Assembly (NCBI RefSeq): GCF_947500255.1
Contig: NZ_CANMRL010000003.1
Coordinates: 124,001-188,000, forward strand
Direction of reading: 5' to 3'
Origin: an uncultured Psychroserpens sp.
GTDB lineage: Bacteria > Bacteroidota > Bacteroidia > Flavobacteriales > Flavobacteriaceae
DNA length: 64,000 bases
In this document: one piece after another, positions 45,977 to 55,994 of the stretch
Layout of the letters: the number at the start of each line of letters is the position of its first letter
Numbering within the stretch: position 1 is the first letter of the stretch
Program-made: the position numbers and the translations under genes
The notes under the pieces: model-generated
Databases searched by the model: none
What the model saw: the letters and a program-made list of their open reading frames with translations, nothing else
What the model was told of the DNA's origin: nothing

Positions 45977-47812
45977 TTATTTCTTCCCGTCCATTTTATC
46001 TTTAAGCGCTTGTAAAGCGTCATTAGCATCACCTAAAGTTGGTTTAGCTTCTGCTGCTTGAGCTTCTTGCTTCTTAACAGCTGCTTTTACATTTGCCATT
46101 TCTTCTTCTTTAAAGATAGCAGTATGAGAGGCTACAACTCTTTTGAATTCTTTATTGAATTCAATAATTTTAAAGTCTGCTCCTTCACCTTTCTTAAGTT
46201 TGCTTCCGTCTTCTTTTTCTAAGTGACGAGATGGTACAAATGCAACGATATCATCGTTGAAATTGATTGTAGCACCTTTGTCTACGATTTCAGCAATCTC
46301 AGCAGTATGTGTTGTTCCTAAAGCGAATTCAGTTTCATACTTATCCCAAGGATTATCAGTAGTTTGTTTGTGACCTAAAGATAATTTACGTCCTTCAACA
46401 TCTAATTCTAATACCACTACATCTAACTTATCGCCTACATTAGTAAACTCACTTGGATGCTTAATTTTCTTAGTCCAAGATAAATCAGAGATATAAATCA
46501 ATCCGTCGATACCTTCTTCTAATTCAACAAAAACACCAAAGTTTGTGAAGTTACGTACAATACCTGAATGTTTAGAACCTACAGGATATTTAGATGTAAT
46601 ATCAGTCCATGGGTCTGGAGTTAATTGTTTGATACCAAGAGACATTTTACGATCTTCTCTATCAAGAGTTAAGATTACAGCTTCGATTTCATCTCCTACA
46701 GATACGAAATCTTGAGCTGAGCGTAAATGAGTTGACCAAGACATTTCACTAACGTGAACTAATCCTTCTACACCTTCTTCTACTTCAACAAATGCACCGT
46801 AATCAGCAATAACAACAACTTTACCTTTCACTTTATCGCCAACTTTTACAGTTTCACCTAAAGCTTCCCAAGGATGCTTGCTTAATTGCTTAAGACCTAA
46901 TTGGATTCTAGACTTATCTTCATCGAAGTCTAAGATTACAACGTTTAGTTTTTGGTCTAATTCTACGATTTCATTTGGATGATTAATTCTAGACCAAGAT
47001 AAATCTGTGATATGAACTAAACCGTCAACACCTCCAAGATCAATAAACACACCGTAAGACGTAATGTTCTTCACGATACCTTCTAATACTTGACCTTTTT
47101 CTAATTGACCAATGATTTCTTTCTTTTGTTCCTCAATATCAGCTTCAATAAGCGCTTTATGAGATACAACAATGTTTTTGAATTCGTGGTTGATTTTCAC
47201 CACTTTAAATTCCATTGTTTTATTTACGTACTGATCGTAATCTCTAATTGGTTTTACATCGATTTGAGAACCTGGTAAGAATGCTTCAATACCAAATACG
47301 TCAACGATCATACCACCTTTAGTTCTGCATTTTACAAAACCATTAACGATTTCACCAGTTTCGTGTGCATTGTTTACACGATCCCATGCCTTGATTACAC
47401 GAGCTTTTCTGTGAGATAATACTAATTGACCAGTTGCATCTTCACGAACATCAATTAATACTTCTACTTTGTCACCAACTTTTAAATCTGGATTGTAACG
47501 AAACTCATTAAGAGATATTACACCTTCAGATTTAGCATTGATGTCAATGATAGCATCGCGATCTGTAATATGGATAACTTCACCTTCTACAACTTCATCA
47601 TCTAAAGTATCTACAAAATTTTCTGATACTAATTTTTCAAATTCTTCTAATTGCTTGTCATCAACAGGATCAATTCCTTCTTCGTAATTGTGCCAATTGA
47701 AATCTTTTAAGAATTTTTCTGGGTTTGCCTGAGCCTCAGAGACTTGAGGAGCTTCAGTTTGAGGAGCTTCAGTAGTTGCTACTTCAGCTTGTTTTGTTTC
47801 TTTTTCAGACAT
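45977..47812 (-). CDS. rpsA: 30S ribosomal protein S1
   Basis: A 611-residue protein with six S1 OB-fold domains: (1) GEVIHITDRDAIIDI, (2) GEIVNGFVKCRTKGG, (3) GIVKNITSYGVFIDLGG, (4) GKVVVIADYGAFVEVEEG, (5) GIVRNFTNFGVFVELEEG and (6) EIAEIVDKGATINFND. The N-terminus is rich in Glu, Ala and Pro and the C-terminus in Ala and Lys. It binds mRNA at the 30S platform; because Bacteroidota use weak Shine-Dalgarno signals, S1 likely matters for start selection. A strong promoter precedes a leader of about 112 bases. Confidence 0.96.
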   Translation of the reverse strand: MSEKETKQAEVATTEAPQTEAPQVSEAQANPEKFLKDFNWHNYEEGIDPVDDKQLEEFEKLVSENFVDTLDDEVVEGEVIHITDRDAIIDINAKSEGVISLNEFRYNPDLKVGDKVEVLIDVREDATGQLVLSHRKARVIKAWDRVNNAHETGEIVNGFVKCRTKGGMIVDVFGIEAFLPGSQIDVKPIRDYDQYVNKTMEFKVVKINHEFKNIVVSHKALIEADIEEQKKEIIGQLEKGQVLEGIVKNITSYGVFIDLGGVDGLVHITDLSWSRINHPNEIVELDQKLNVVILDFDEDKSRIQLGLKQLSKHPWEALGETVKVGDKVKGKVVVIADYGAFVEVEEGVEGLVHVSEMSWSTHLRSAQDFVSVGDEIEAVILTLDREDRKMSLGIKQLTPDPWTDITSKYPVGSKHSGIVRNFTNFGVFVELEEGIDGLIYISDLSWTKKIKHPSEFTNVGDKLDVVVLELDVEGRKLSLGHKQTTDNPWDKYETEFALGTTHTAEIAEIVDKGATINFNDDIVAFVPSRHLEKEDGSKLKKGEGADFKIIEFNKEFKRVVASHTAIFKEEEMANVKAAVKKQEAQAAEAKPTLGDANDALQALKDKMDGKK

Positions 47813-47930
47813 GTGCTGAATAAAATTTGTATTCTGTATGTTTAGAAAGAATTAAGCGCTAACACACAGAAGCGTTATTGTTTGTGATTGTTTGTCCCTT
47901 TTATCTTTCTTTATTTCGCTAAAAGGAGTG

Positions 47931-47961
47931 CAAAAATACGTTTTATTTACAATAAAACAAA
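47931..47961 (-). promoter_or_regulatory. rpsA promoter, perfect Bacteroidota consensus
   Basis: On the minus strand TTTG (47958-47961) is separated by exactly 19 bases from TATTTTTG (47931-47938), the ideal TTTG-N19-TAnnTTTG arrangement. Transcription should begin near 47925, giving a leader of about 112 bases. Confidence 0.8.
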
Positions 47962-48096
47962 ATAAATACAACATTGTCTAATCATTTGAGTTTCAGAAAC
48001 TAAAAATGTTAAAAATTCTTACTTAGCATGTTTAATTTTTGGCACATAAATTGGTATATTTACAATAGTATTAACACTAAATTAAAAACAAAAATT

Positions 48097-48474
48097 ATGG
48101 TAAGATCAAAATACCAAAGTGTATTAGACTTAGGAGAATCGTTGAACATCGAAAATGGTGATGTAAAAGAAGAGAATGGCGTATTAAAAGTAACAGGAAC
48201 TGCAAAAACTCAATACGAAAAGAATCTTTTATGGGATGCAATAAAAGCAGCTGGTGGTGATAACCCAAGCGATATTATGGCAGATATTCAAGTAGCAGAC
48301 ACGTCTGTTTATGCAAGACACACAGTAAAAAGTGGAGAGACATTAGGAAAGATTGCTAAGCACTATTATGGTGATGCAATGAAATACAAAGATATTTTTG
48401 CTGCAAACAATGACATCTTAAAGAATCCTGATTTAATTCATCCAGATCAAGAATTAATTATACCAAATTTATAA
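48097..48474 (+). CDS. BON-LysM protein (Kbp/YgaU-like)
   Basis: I place the start at 48097 (MVRSKYQSVLDLGESL), giving 125 residues; a frame from 48028 adds an unlikely N-terminus. The N-terminal half is BON-like (VKEENGVLKVTGTAKTQYEK), and the C-terminal half is a LysM domain (ARHTVKSGETLGKIAKHYYG ... LIHPDQELIIPNL). This is the architecture of E. coli Kbp (YgaU), a cytoplasmic potassium-binding protein. A potassium role here is inferred from that homology. No signal peptide is present. Confidence 0.82.
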   Translation: MVRSKYQSVLDLGESLNIENGDVKEENGVLKVTGTAKTQYEKNLLWDAIKAAGGDNPSDIMADIQVADTSVYARHTVKSGETLGKIAKHYYGDAMKYKDIFAANNDILKNPDLIHPDQELIIPNL

Positions 48475-48494
48475 AAGTGGTATATTAAAAAAGT

Positions 48495-48520
48495 AAAAGC
48501 GACCTAGTGTCGCTTTTTTT
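48495..48520 (+). terminator. Terminator of the BON-LysM gene
   Basis: Stem AAAAGCGAC with GTCGCTTTT, loop CTAGT, then a T-run. It overlaps the 3' end of the converging cmk gene and could serve both. Confidence 0.8.
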
Positions 48521-49214
48521 TATGAAGTGAATTTATCTTGTTCTTTGCAAGTGACACTATAAATTCGAATTGCTCGTCTAGAGTCATATTTGAATTATCA
48601 ACCTCAATAGCATCTTCAGCCATGGTTAAAGGCGAATCTTCTCTTGTAGAATCAATATGATCTCGAGACTGTACATTTGCTAAAACCTCTTCGTAACAAA
48701 CATCATCTCCCCTTTCTAGAAGTTCATCATAACGACGTTGGGCTCTTTTTTCTGCGGAAGCTGTCATGAATAATTTTAATTCGGCTTCAGGAAATACCAC
48801 AGTGCCAATATCACGACCATCCATAACCACTCCTTTATCTTTTCCAAAACTTTGCTGTTGCTTAACTAGCTGCTCTCGTACTTCAGATATAGTTGCTACC
48901 TGACTCACAAACTGTGAGACTTCAAGTGTTCTAATCTCTTTTTCAACATTTTCTCCATTTAGAAACACTTCGGCAAACCCTAAATCTTCATTGAGTTTAA
49001 AACTAATTTCGATATGCTCCAATTGAGAAATAAGACCTTCAACATCAAAACAATCACTTTCGATAAATCCATTTTGCATCGTATATAATGTAACCGCACG
49101 ATACATTGCTCCTGAATCTACATACACATAGCCTAATGCTTTAGCTAATCGTTTGGCCACAGTACTTTTCCCTGTAGATGAAAATCCGTCAATTGCAATG
49201 GTAATTTTGGTCAT
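48504..49214 (-). CDS. cmk: Cytidylate kinase
   Basis: A 236-residue P-loop kinase: Walker A IDGFSSTGKST (about residues 7-17), YVDSGAMYRAVTLY, VVMDGRDIGTVVFPEAELK, and the LID region RAQRRYDELLERG. It phosphorylates CMP and dCMP. The start overlaps the porQ stop by one base. The C-terminal end overlaps the terminator hairpin of the opposite gene. Confidence 0.95.
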   Translation of the reverse strand: MTKITIAIDGFSSTGKSTVAKRLAKALGYVYVDSGAMYRAVTLYTMQNGFIESDCFDVEGLISQLEHIEISFKLNEDLGFAEVFLNGENVEKEIRTLEVSQFVSQVATISEVREQLVKQQQSFGKDKGVVMDGRDIGTVVFPEAELKLFMTASAEKRAQRRYDELLERGDDVCYEEVLANVQSRDHIDSTREDSPLTMAEDAIEVDNSNMTLDEQFEFIVSLAKNKINSLHKKKRH

Positions 49215-50233
49215 TATCTTAAATCTATTTGTACACCAAAGAAATTGGCATTACTTGCGCCAGAGTATCTAGCATGTGTATAACTAAATCGTGTTTTATT
49301 AAGTTTAATACCGACACCAAACGATAGTCCTGAAAAATTTCGTTGTTCTAAGATACGTAATTCTTCAGCTCGTCTAAAGTTATAAGCCATTCTTATATTG
49401 AAACCTTTGTCTGGAAACAATTCTGCACCTATAATGGTATGGCGTAACAATTCGCCTAAAAAACCAACCTTTTCTTGAGTTTGATTGCCATCTAAGTCTG
49501 TTGTAGCTCTTGCAGGATTAGAAAACCGAATTGGCCAAGCTTGTAAATTCTCAAAGGTTAAATGCCAACGTAATGGCATATTTTCTAGAGTTTGTGATAA
49601 TCCTAAATTAATTTCTAATGGGAGTTTTTCATTTTGACCAGCATAGGTTACTATTTGAGTACCAAGATTTCTAACTACTAATGCCATTTGAAACTCTAGA
49701 CGTTCATTAATGTACATCGCTCCTAGATCTGTAGCCACACCAATAGAATTGTATTGTTCTAATTTGGAAGTGATTAATTTTAAGTTAGCACCTAAATAAA
49801 AATCGGTAAACGGAATTTGATAAGCATAACCAGCAGAAAGTGCCGCTTCATTGCCTGTGAATGATCCCGTAGAAACACCATTAAGATCGTACCCTTCAAA
49901 ACTTCCGTAGTTGATATAGGTCATTCCAACATGCAAGGTTTGCACATGTCTATCCCATGTATAAGCATATGCCGCCGAACCATAACTTATACCACCTAAG
50001 TAACTTGAATAGTTAATCGCTAGTTGGTTATCCATTTCCGAATTGATAGTAGCAGGGTTAAACAAACCGCCAGTAACGTCATAATCGTAATTGGTGATTA
50101 CTTTTCCTCCCAAAGCAGCTTGCCTAGGTGATGCAATTAAGTTTAGAAATTGATATGTAGACTCACCACCAACTTGGGCATAAAAAGTTGTTGTCAAGAA
50201 TAGACAAAAAATAGTGGCAATTTTCTTTAGCAT
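49214..50233 (-). CDS. porQ: Type IX secretion system protein PorQ
   Basis: I place the start at the ATG at 50233 (MLKKIATIFCLFLTT), giving 339 residues; a TTG at 50245 is less likely. After the signal peptide comes GGESTYQFLNLIASPRQAAL, the hallmark of PorQ, and an outer-membrane beta-barrel with aromatic-rich strands. PorQ is the barrel of the T9SS attachment complex that includes PorU, PorV and PorZ. It lies between lon/LysM and cmk, a known flavobacterial neighbourhood. The gene is intact, implying that this organism has an active T9SS. Confidence 0.92.
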   Translation of the reverse strand: MLKKIATIFCLFLTTTFYAQVGGESTYQFLNLIASPRQAALGGKVITNYDYDVTGGLFNPATINSEMDNQLAINYSSYLGGISYGSAAYAYTWDRHVQTLHVGMTYINYGSFEGYDLNGVSTGSFTGNEAALSAGYAYQIPFTDFYLGANLKLITSKLEQYNSIGVATDLGAMYINERLEFQMALVVRNLGTQIVTYAGQNEKLPLEINLGLSQTLENMPLRWHLTFENLQAWPIRFSNPARATTDLDGNQTQEKVGFLGELLRHTIIGAELFPDKGFNIRMAYNFRRAEELRILEQRNFSGLSFGVGIKLNKTRFSYTHARYSGASNANFFGVQIDLR

Positions 50234-50307
50234 ATAAGTGTGCAAAGTAACTAAATCTATCTTAAAACGACTATATGTGTATTTTATTTTTTTAAAAGGA
50301 ACGAATT

Positions 50308-51057
50308 CTATTTTAATTGAAGTTTTTGTCCAATCTTAATCAAGTTACTTGTTAAACCATTTAAAGCTTTTATTTCTGCAACTGTAGTATTCGATTTTTT
50401 GGCAATACTATATAGGGTATCTCCCTTTACTACAATCCAAACGTCAGAATTGTAAAGGTCTTCGAAGTTTCTCACCCTTAACTCTTGCCCTATTTTTATA
50501 AGTGTTGTATCTAAATTATTGGCGCGCTTGAGTTCATCTAAGTCCGTATTATAACGCTTAGATAACGCATATAAGGTTTCTCCTTTTTTTACTGTATGAT
50601 AATTAGAATCATTAGTTTCTGTGGCAACTGGTTGAGAAATATCATAAACCAAAGTGGTTGCCTTTTTTGCTTTTTCTGATAGTTTTGGCTCTCGCTGTTC
50701 AGGAATAGATTGTGTCTGTAATGAATCTGTAGTTGCAGTAGCTAGTACATTTTTCTTTTTAAAATAGTTTGTAAGTGTATCAGGTCTATTTGTTACAATT
50801 ACTAATGTGCTATCTTTTTTATTAGCATTAGGTGTGTTAGTAATTAGATTAGCTTGTATTTCTGTTTTACCAACTATACTATCTTTTGTTTTTATAGATG
50901 ATGCATCTACTAAAACTATTTCTCCTGTCTTTATGTTGAGTTTTGCTGGCTTTCCGTTGAGAAGTACATCTTTATAAGTGTCCGTTTGTGCAACAGCTCC
51001 AAAACTTGAAGCTGTTAACACTAAGACTGACACTATTAATTTAAAGCTTTTTAGCAT
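50308..51057 (-). CDS. Secreted protein with two LysM domains
   Basis: A 249-residue protein with a signal peptide (ending AVAQ), a low-complexity linker, then two LysM domains: [20 protein letters not shown] (about 155-197) and [18 protein letters not shown] (about 207-249). It should bind peptidoglycan in the periplasm. Its first 17 bases overlap the 3' end of lon in another frame, so it is probably translated with lon. A link with envelope quality control or PorQ is possible but only positional. Confidence 0.85.
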   Translation of the reverse strand: MLKSFKLIVSVLVLTASSFGAVAQTDTYKDVLLNGKPAKLNIKTGEIVLVDASSIKTKDSIVGKTEIQANLITNTPNANKKDSTLVIVTNRPDTLTNYFKKKNVLATATTDSLQTQSIPEQREPKLSEKAKKATTLVYDISQPVATETNDSNYHTVKKGETLYALSKRYNTDLDELKRANNLDTTLIKIGQELRVRNFEDLYNSDVWIVVKGDTLYSIAKKSNTTVAEIKALNGLTSNLIKIGQKLQLK

Positions 51058-53494
51058 TTTTAACTTTTTGATTTGTTAGTGCAAGCTTTAAGACATCACT
51101 CATGTCCTTAACATAATGAAACGTAAGTCCTTTTAAATATTCTGGCTTAATCTCATCTATATCACGCTTGTTATCTTCACATAACAAAATCTCTTTAATT
51201 CTTGCACGTTTAGCAGCTAATATCTTTTCTTTGATACCACCAACGGGTAATACTTTACCTCTTAATGTAATCTCACCAGTCATTGCCAAACTATTTTTGA
51301 CTTTGCGTTGTGTAAACAAAGATACTAAAGAAGTTAACATAGTCACACCTGCACTTGGACCATCTTTTGGAGTTGCTCCTTCAGGGACATGAATATGTAC
51401 ATTGTATTTTCCGAAAACATCAGAGTCAATTCCAAATTCATCTGCATTTGCCTTAATGTATTCCATGGCAATGGTAGCCGACTCCTTCATCACTTTGCCC
51501 AAGTTACCTGTAATGGTCAAATTACCTTTACCTTTAGACAATATCGATTCAATAAATAAAATATCTCCACCTACTCTTGTCCATGCCAATCCAGTAACAA
51601 CACCTGCAACATTGTTGTTTTCATATTTATCGCGCTCAAGTCTAGGTGCGCCTAAAACCTCTATAACATCTTCATTAGTAACTTTAAGGTTATAGTCTTC
51701 TTCCATCGCAATATTCTTAGCTGCGTGGCGCACTAATTTGGCGATTTGTTTTTCTAATCCTCTAACACCAGATTCTCGGGTATATCCTTCAACAACTTTC
51801 TCCAGTTGTGGTTTAGCAACTTTGAGGTGCTTATCAGATAAACCATGTTCCTTTAATTGCTTAGGTAATAAGTGACGCTTACCTATTTCTACTTTTTCTT
51901 CAATAGTATATCCAGTCACATTAATAATTTCCATACGGTCTCTTAACGCAGGCTGAATTGTATTCAAACTATTAGATGTTGCGATGAACATCACTTTAGA
52001 CAAATCAAACCCCATTTCTAGGAAATTATCATAGAATTCGCTGTTTTGCTCTGGATCTAAAACTTCTAGCAACGCAGAAGAAGGATCGCCTTGATGTGTA
52101 TTAGATAATTTATCTATTTCGTCTAAAACAAAAACAGGATTGGATGTACCTGCTTTTTTCAAACTTTGAATAATTCGTCCAGGCATAGCACCAATGTAGG
52201 TTTTTCTATGTCCGCGAATTTCAGCTTCGTCACGTAAACCACCTAAAGACATACGTACATATTCTCTACCTAAAGCTTCGGCAATTGATTTTCCTAAAGA
52301 TGTTTTACCAACACCTGGAGGTCCGTACAAACAAAGAATTGGTGACTTCATATCATTACGCAATTTTAGAACGGCTAGATACTCAATGATACGCTTCTTT
52401 ACATCATCTAGACCATAATGGTCACGATCTAAGATTTTCATTGCACGCTTTAGATCAAATTTATCTTCGCTAAATTCATTCCAAGGTAAATCTAAGAACA
52501 GGTCAAGGTAATTACGTTGTATGGAGTATTCTGCAACTTGCGGATTCATACGTTGCATTTTGGCTAATTCTTTGTCAAAATGCTCGGCAACTTTATCATC
52601 CCATTTTTTAGTCTTTGCACGTTGTCGCATATCTTCAATCTCTTCTCCAGAAGACACACCACCACCAAGTTCTTCCTGAATGGTTTTCATTTGCTGGTGC
52701 AAGAAATACTCACGTTGCTGTTGGTTCATATCACTTTGAACCTTAGACTGAATATCATTTTTAAGCTCCAGTTTTTGAAGCTCAGTATTCATGTATTTTA
52801 AAGTAGTTAATGCACGCTCTTTTAGATCGTTGATCTCTAATAATTGCTGCTTTTCTTTTACGGAAAGATTCATATTAGACGATACAAAATTCACCAAAAA
52901 TGAGTTGCTTTCAATATTCTTAATCGCAAAAGACGCTTCTGTCGGAATATTTGGACTATCCTTTATAATTTGCAACGACAGGTCCTTTATGGAATCAATG
53001 ATCGCTGTAAATTCTTCATTATCGATTGCTGGTTTTGCTTCAGGAACATCTTTTACTGTAGCTGTCAAATAGGGTTGTTCTGTAACCACATCTTGAATTT
53101 CAAAACGTTTTTTACCTTGAATAATAATCGTAGTATTACCATCAGGCATTTTAAGAACTTTCAAAATTCGAGCTACCGTTCCTTTTTTGAAAATATCCTT
53201 AGCAGAAGGATCTTCTACCGTTTCATCTTTTTGAGATACAACTCCAATAACCTTACTTCCATTATTAGCATCATTTATAAGCTTAATAGATTTATCTCTA
53301 CCAGCGGTAATCGGAATCACCACACCAGGAAACAAAACGGTGTTACGCAATGGTAAAATAGGTAATGATTCGGGAAGGAGTTCGTTATTTATTTCTGCTT
53401 CATCTTCAGGTGTCATTAAAGGAATTAATTCTGAGTTTTCATCAAAATCCTGAAATGACAAACTGTCAAGCTTTAAAAATTTAGACTTTGCCAT
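51041..53494 (-). CDS. lon: Lon ATP-dependent protease
   Basis: An 817-residue LonA: N-terminal LAN domain ([18 protein letters not shown] at 44-61), coiled-coil region, AAA+ domain with Walker [10 protein letters not shown] (391-399) and Walker [12 protein letters not shown], and a protease domain with the catalytic Ser in [11 protein letters not shown] and Lys in [13 protein letters not shown]. It degrades misfolded and regulatory proteins. A TAGTTTTG -7 box is present upstream. It heads the lon-LysM-porQ-cmk series. Confidence 0.96.
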   Translation of the reverse strand: MAKSKFLKLDSLSFQDFDENSELIPLMTPEDEAEINNELLPESLPILPLRNTVLFPGVVIPITAGRDKSIKLINDANNGSKVIGVVSQKDETVEDPSAKDIFKKGTVARILKVLKMPDGNTTIIIQGKKRFEIQDVVTEQPYLTATVKDVPEAKPAIDNEEFTAIIDSIKDLSLQIIKDSPNIPTEASFAIKNIESNSFLVNFVSSNMNLSVKEKQQLLEINDLKERALTTLKYMNTELQKLELKNDIQSKVQSDMNQQQREYFLHQQMKTIQEELGGGVSSGEEIEDMRQRAKTKKWDDKVAEHFDKELAKMQRMNPQVAEYSIQRNYLDLFLDLPWNEFSEDKFDLKRAMKILDRDHYGLDDVKKRIIEYLAVLKLRNDMKSPILCLYGPPGVGKTSLGKSIAEALGREYVRMSLGGLRDEAEIRGHRKTYIGAMPGRIIQSLKKAGTSNPVFVLDEIDKLSNTHQGDPSSALLEVLDPEQNSEFYDNFLEMGFDLSKVMFIATSNSLNTIQPALRDRMEIINVTGYTIEEKVEIGKRHLLPKQLKEHGLSDKHLKVAKPQLEKVVEGYTRESGVRGLEKQIAKLVRHAAKNIAMEEDYNLKVTNEDVIEVLGAPRLERDKYENNNVAGVVTGLAWTRVGGDILFIESILSKGKGNLTITGNLGKVMKESATIAMEYIKANADEFGIDSDVFGKYNVHIHVPEGATPKDGPSAGVTMLTSLVSLFTQRKVKNSLAMTGEITLRGKVLPVGGIKEKILAAKRARIKEILLCEDNKRDIDEIKPEYLKGLTFHYVKDMSDVLKLALTNQKVKNAKKL

Positions 53495-53528
53495 ATTATT
53501 TTTTTAGTCATTCTGTCATTAAAAACAA

Positions 53529-53536
53529 CAAAACTA
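53529..53536 (-). promoter_or_regulatory. -7 box of lon
   Basis: TAGTTTTG on the minus strand, an exact TAnnTTTG match, 34 bases before the lon ATG. No clear TTTG -33 box is seen. Confidence 0.5.
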
Positions 53537-53672
53537 TAGATTTATAATTATTTAAATAATCGCTAAATACATTTAAAATCAAATACTTACAATGTCAAAG
53601 CAATTATATACCTTTATATAATTTCAATAGTTATGCCATTACACGTCTTCAGATTAAAAACTTTTTTCACTA

Positions 53673-53698
53673 AAAGTGTAACAAACATAATACACTTT
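53673..53698. promoter_or_regulatory. Inverted repeat before the sigma factor gene
   Basis: Perfect 8-bp arms AAAGTGTA and TACACTTT separated by 10 bases, ending 26 bases before the TTG start of the sigma gene. It contains GTAAC, which resembles the AAC core of ECF -35 elements. Confidence 0.5.
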
Positions 53699-53724
53699 CA
53701 TCTTTACATTAAAGCATTTGTTTT

Positions 53725-54285
53725 TTGACACTAACCAATCAAAATATAGAGCAGTTATTGCAGCTTTGTAAATCAGGCAACCAACATGCGCAAATGGAAG
53801 TCTATAATAGGTATTACAAAGCGATGTATAATACGGCACACAGAATTGTAAAAGACAATTTTGAAGCTGAAGACATCATGCAAGATTCATTTTTAACCGC
53901 TTTCACAAAGTTGGATAGTCTTAAAGAGATTAAAACATTTGGTTCATGGTTAAAACGAATTGTAATCAATAACAGTATACATCATTACAAGAAAAATAGT
54001 AAGTATCAAGATTTACCTTTAGATGATGTGTTATATAAAATTGAAGACTGTTCAGGAATAACTGAAGATTATGAATTTAATAATCTTAAAGCGAATCAAG
54101 TTCTGGAGACAATGAAAACGCTTAAAGATAATTATCGTATGAGCTTAACGCTCCATTTAATTGAAGGTTATGATTATGATGAGATCTGTGAAATTATGAA
54201 TATTTCACCTGCAAATTGTAGAACAATGATCTCTCGCGCAAAAGACAGTTTAAGAAAAAAGCTTGAACCTTTAGCGCACTATTAA
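53725..54285 (+). CDS. ECF-type RNA polymerase sigma factor
   Basis: A 186-residue sigma-70 family protein: region 2 (about residues 12-90; YNTAHRIVKDNFEAEDIMQD and TFGSWLKRIVINNSIHHYKK) and region 4 (about 125-183; LTLHLIEGYDYDEICEIMNI and CRTMISRAKDSLRKKL). The TTG at 53725 is used because the next ATG (codon 24) would cut region 2. It should direct transcription of a small regulon, probably including its own cluster. The putative anti-sigma gene follows at 38 bases. Confidence 0.88.
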   Translation: MTLTNQNIEQLLQLCKSGNQHAQMEVYNRYYKAMYNTAHRIVKDNFEAEDIMQDSFLTAFTKLDSLKEIKTFGSWLKRIVINNSIHHYKKNSKYQDLPLDDVLYKIEDCSGITEDYEFNNLKANQVLETMKTLKDNYRMSLTLHLIEGYDYDEICEIMNISPANCRTMISRAKDSLRKKLEPLAHY

Positions 54286-54323
54286 ATAATAACAGTCTAA
54301 ACCATAGACTATAAGTAAAGCTT

Positions 54324-54890
54324 ATGAAAAAAGATACTATAAATGAATTATTCCAATCACTAGAAGGCGGCTTCGATACCGAAATGCCAAACTCTGGTCA
54401 TGAGAATAGGTTTTTGGACAAGCTTAAACAGCAAAATAATCCTGTTGTTTTAAGTGAATCTAAGAAGCGAAGTTACTGGAAACCGTTTTTAGCGGTTGCA
54501 GCATCCATAGTATTATGCTTTAGTGTATTTACTATGATGCAACAACAAGAACCAGAATTAATGGATTTAGCGAGTGTGTCTCCAGAATTATCACAAACAC
54601 AATCCTTTTTTACTGCTGCTATCCAACAAGAAATAACACTGTTAGAAGCTGAGCGTTCTCCAGAAACCGAACAAATGATTTATTCAGCTATGAGAGAACT
54701 AAATATTCTCGAAGATGAATACGAATCACTTAAAATAGATTTAACCGAAAGTGGTAATGATCAACGCGTTATTTATGCAATGATTACCAATTTTCAAAAT
54801 AGAGTAAACGTATTAAAAACCGTTTTAGAACACATTGAAGAAGTCAAAAATTTTAAAAACAACCAAAATGAAAACACAACTACTATATAA
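54324..54890 (+). CDS. Putative anti-sigma factor (single-pass membrane protein)
   Basis: A 188-residue protein with a cytoplasmic N-terminus, one membrane helix at about residues 52-70 (WKPFLAVAASIVLCFSVFTM) and a helical periplasmic part. No zinc motif is visible, so it is not a classical ZAS anti-sigma factor. The assignment rests on position directly after an ECF sigma gene and on topology. Its 3' end overlaps the next gene by 23 bases. Confidence 0.6.
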   Translation: MKKDTINELFQSLEGGFDTEMPNSGHENRFLDKLKQQNNPVVLSESKKRSYWKPFLAVAASIVLCFSVFTMMQQQEPELMDLASVSPELSQTQSFFTAAIQQEITLLEAERSPETEQMIYSAMRELNILEDEYESLKIDLTESGNDQRVIYAMITNFQNRVNVLKTVLEHIEEVKNFKNNQNENTTTI

Positions 54891-55965
54891 GCTAATTTTT
54901 GCTTTTATTTTAATTCCTTCAATATCATGTGCAAATGGAGTACACGATAAATGGAATGGCAAACACACTAAAGAAAAAACTATAAAAAAGGAATTTTCTG
55001 TAAGTTCTGATGCCACATTAAAAGTTAATAATAGCTACGGAAATATTAATATTACTACTTATGAAGGCTCTACCATTACGTTTGAAATAAAAATAAAAAC
55101 CAATGGTAACAACCTTGAGAAAGTTCAGAAAAAACTAGACAACATCGATGTAGAGTTTAATGCATCAAGCTCTATGGTATCGGCAAAAACACTCTTTAGT
55201 AAGAATAAGTCAAAGTCGATATGGAATTGGGGCAAAAACAATAATGTGAACATGGAAATCAATTACATTATTAAAATGCCGATAACCAACAATGTAGATT
55301 TAAACAACGACTACGGAAGTATTGATCTCGATAAACTTGAAGGTCGTGCAACGATTAATTGTGACTACGGAAAAATCACCACTAAGGAATTAATGGCGAG
55401 TAATAACTACCTCTCTTTTGATTACACAAACAAGTGCTATTTTGAATTTATCAATAGTGGAAAAATCAATGCAGATTACAGCAGTTATACTATTGGAAAA
55501 ACAAAAAACCTAGACATCAATGCAGATTATACAACATCTGAAATTGAGATAGCTGAAGACATTAATTACAACTGTGATTATGGTACTTTAAAAGTTGGTA
55601 ACGCTAACAATGTTGTAGGTAATGGCGATTATTTGACCTTAAGATTGGGGACGATTTATAAAAATGTTGGTATTAAAGCCGATTATGGATCAATTAAAAT
55701 AGAAAAGATGGCTGCGAATGCAGGAAACATTGACATAGAATCAGATTATAATGGGATTACAATTGGTTACGACTCTGGGTATCAATTTAGTTTTGACATT
55801 GATTTAGAACATGCATCATTACGAGATGCCGATGCCTTTGAATTTACGAAGAGACGTATCGAATCATCAGATAAGTATTACCAAGGTTACCAAGGAAATG
55901 CCAATAGCGGAAACATGATTAGAATCAAATCTGAGTATGGCAGCGTAACATTCAAAAGAAAATAA
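54868..55965 (+). CDS. DUF4097-family secreted beta-repeat protein
   Basis: I place the start at 54868 (MKTQLLYKLIFAFIL), giving 365 residues with a lipoprotein-like or Sec signal (ISCANG, a possible lipidated Cys). The mature part is a run of short beta strands with the repeated pattern N/D-x-D-Y-G-x-I/L, typical of right-handed beta-helix-like DUF4097 proteins. It is co-transcribed with the anti-sigma gene (overlap) and the GIN protein that follows, so it is a likely target or effector of the sigma factor. Function is unknown. Confidence 0.82.
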   Translation: MKTQLLYKLIFAFILIPSISCANGVHDKWNGKHTKEKTIKKEFSVSSDATLKVNNSYGNINITTYEGSTITFEIKIKTNGNNLEKVQKKLDNIDVEFNASSSMVSAKTLFSKNKSKSIWNWGKNNNVNMEINYIIKMPITNNVDLNNDYGSIDLDKLEGRATINCDYGKITTKELMASNNYLSFDYTNKCYFEFINSGKINADYSSYTIGKTKNLDINADYTTSEIEIAEDINYNCDYGTLKVGNANNVVGNGDYLTLRLGTIYKNVGIKADYGSIKIEKMAANAGNIDIESDYNGITIGYDSGYQFSFDIDLEHASLRDADAFEFTKRRIESSDKYYQGYQGNANSGNMIRIKSEYGSVTFKRK

Positions 55966-55994
55966 TATAATAACACACAATAAAATTTAAGACA

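Noticed and set aside
47840-47880. Hairpin in the rpsA leader as a known riboswitch or ribosomal leader
   Set aside because: Pairing is short and bulged, and it matches no leader I can name; kept only as a finding about leader length.
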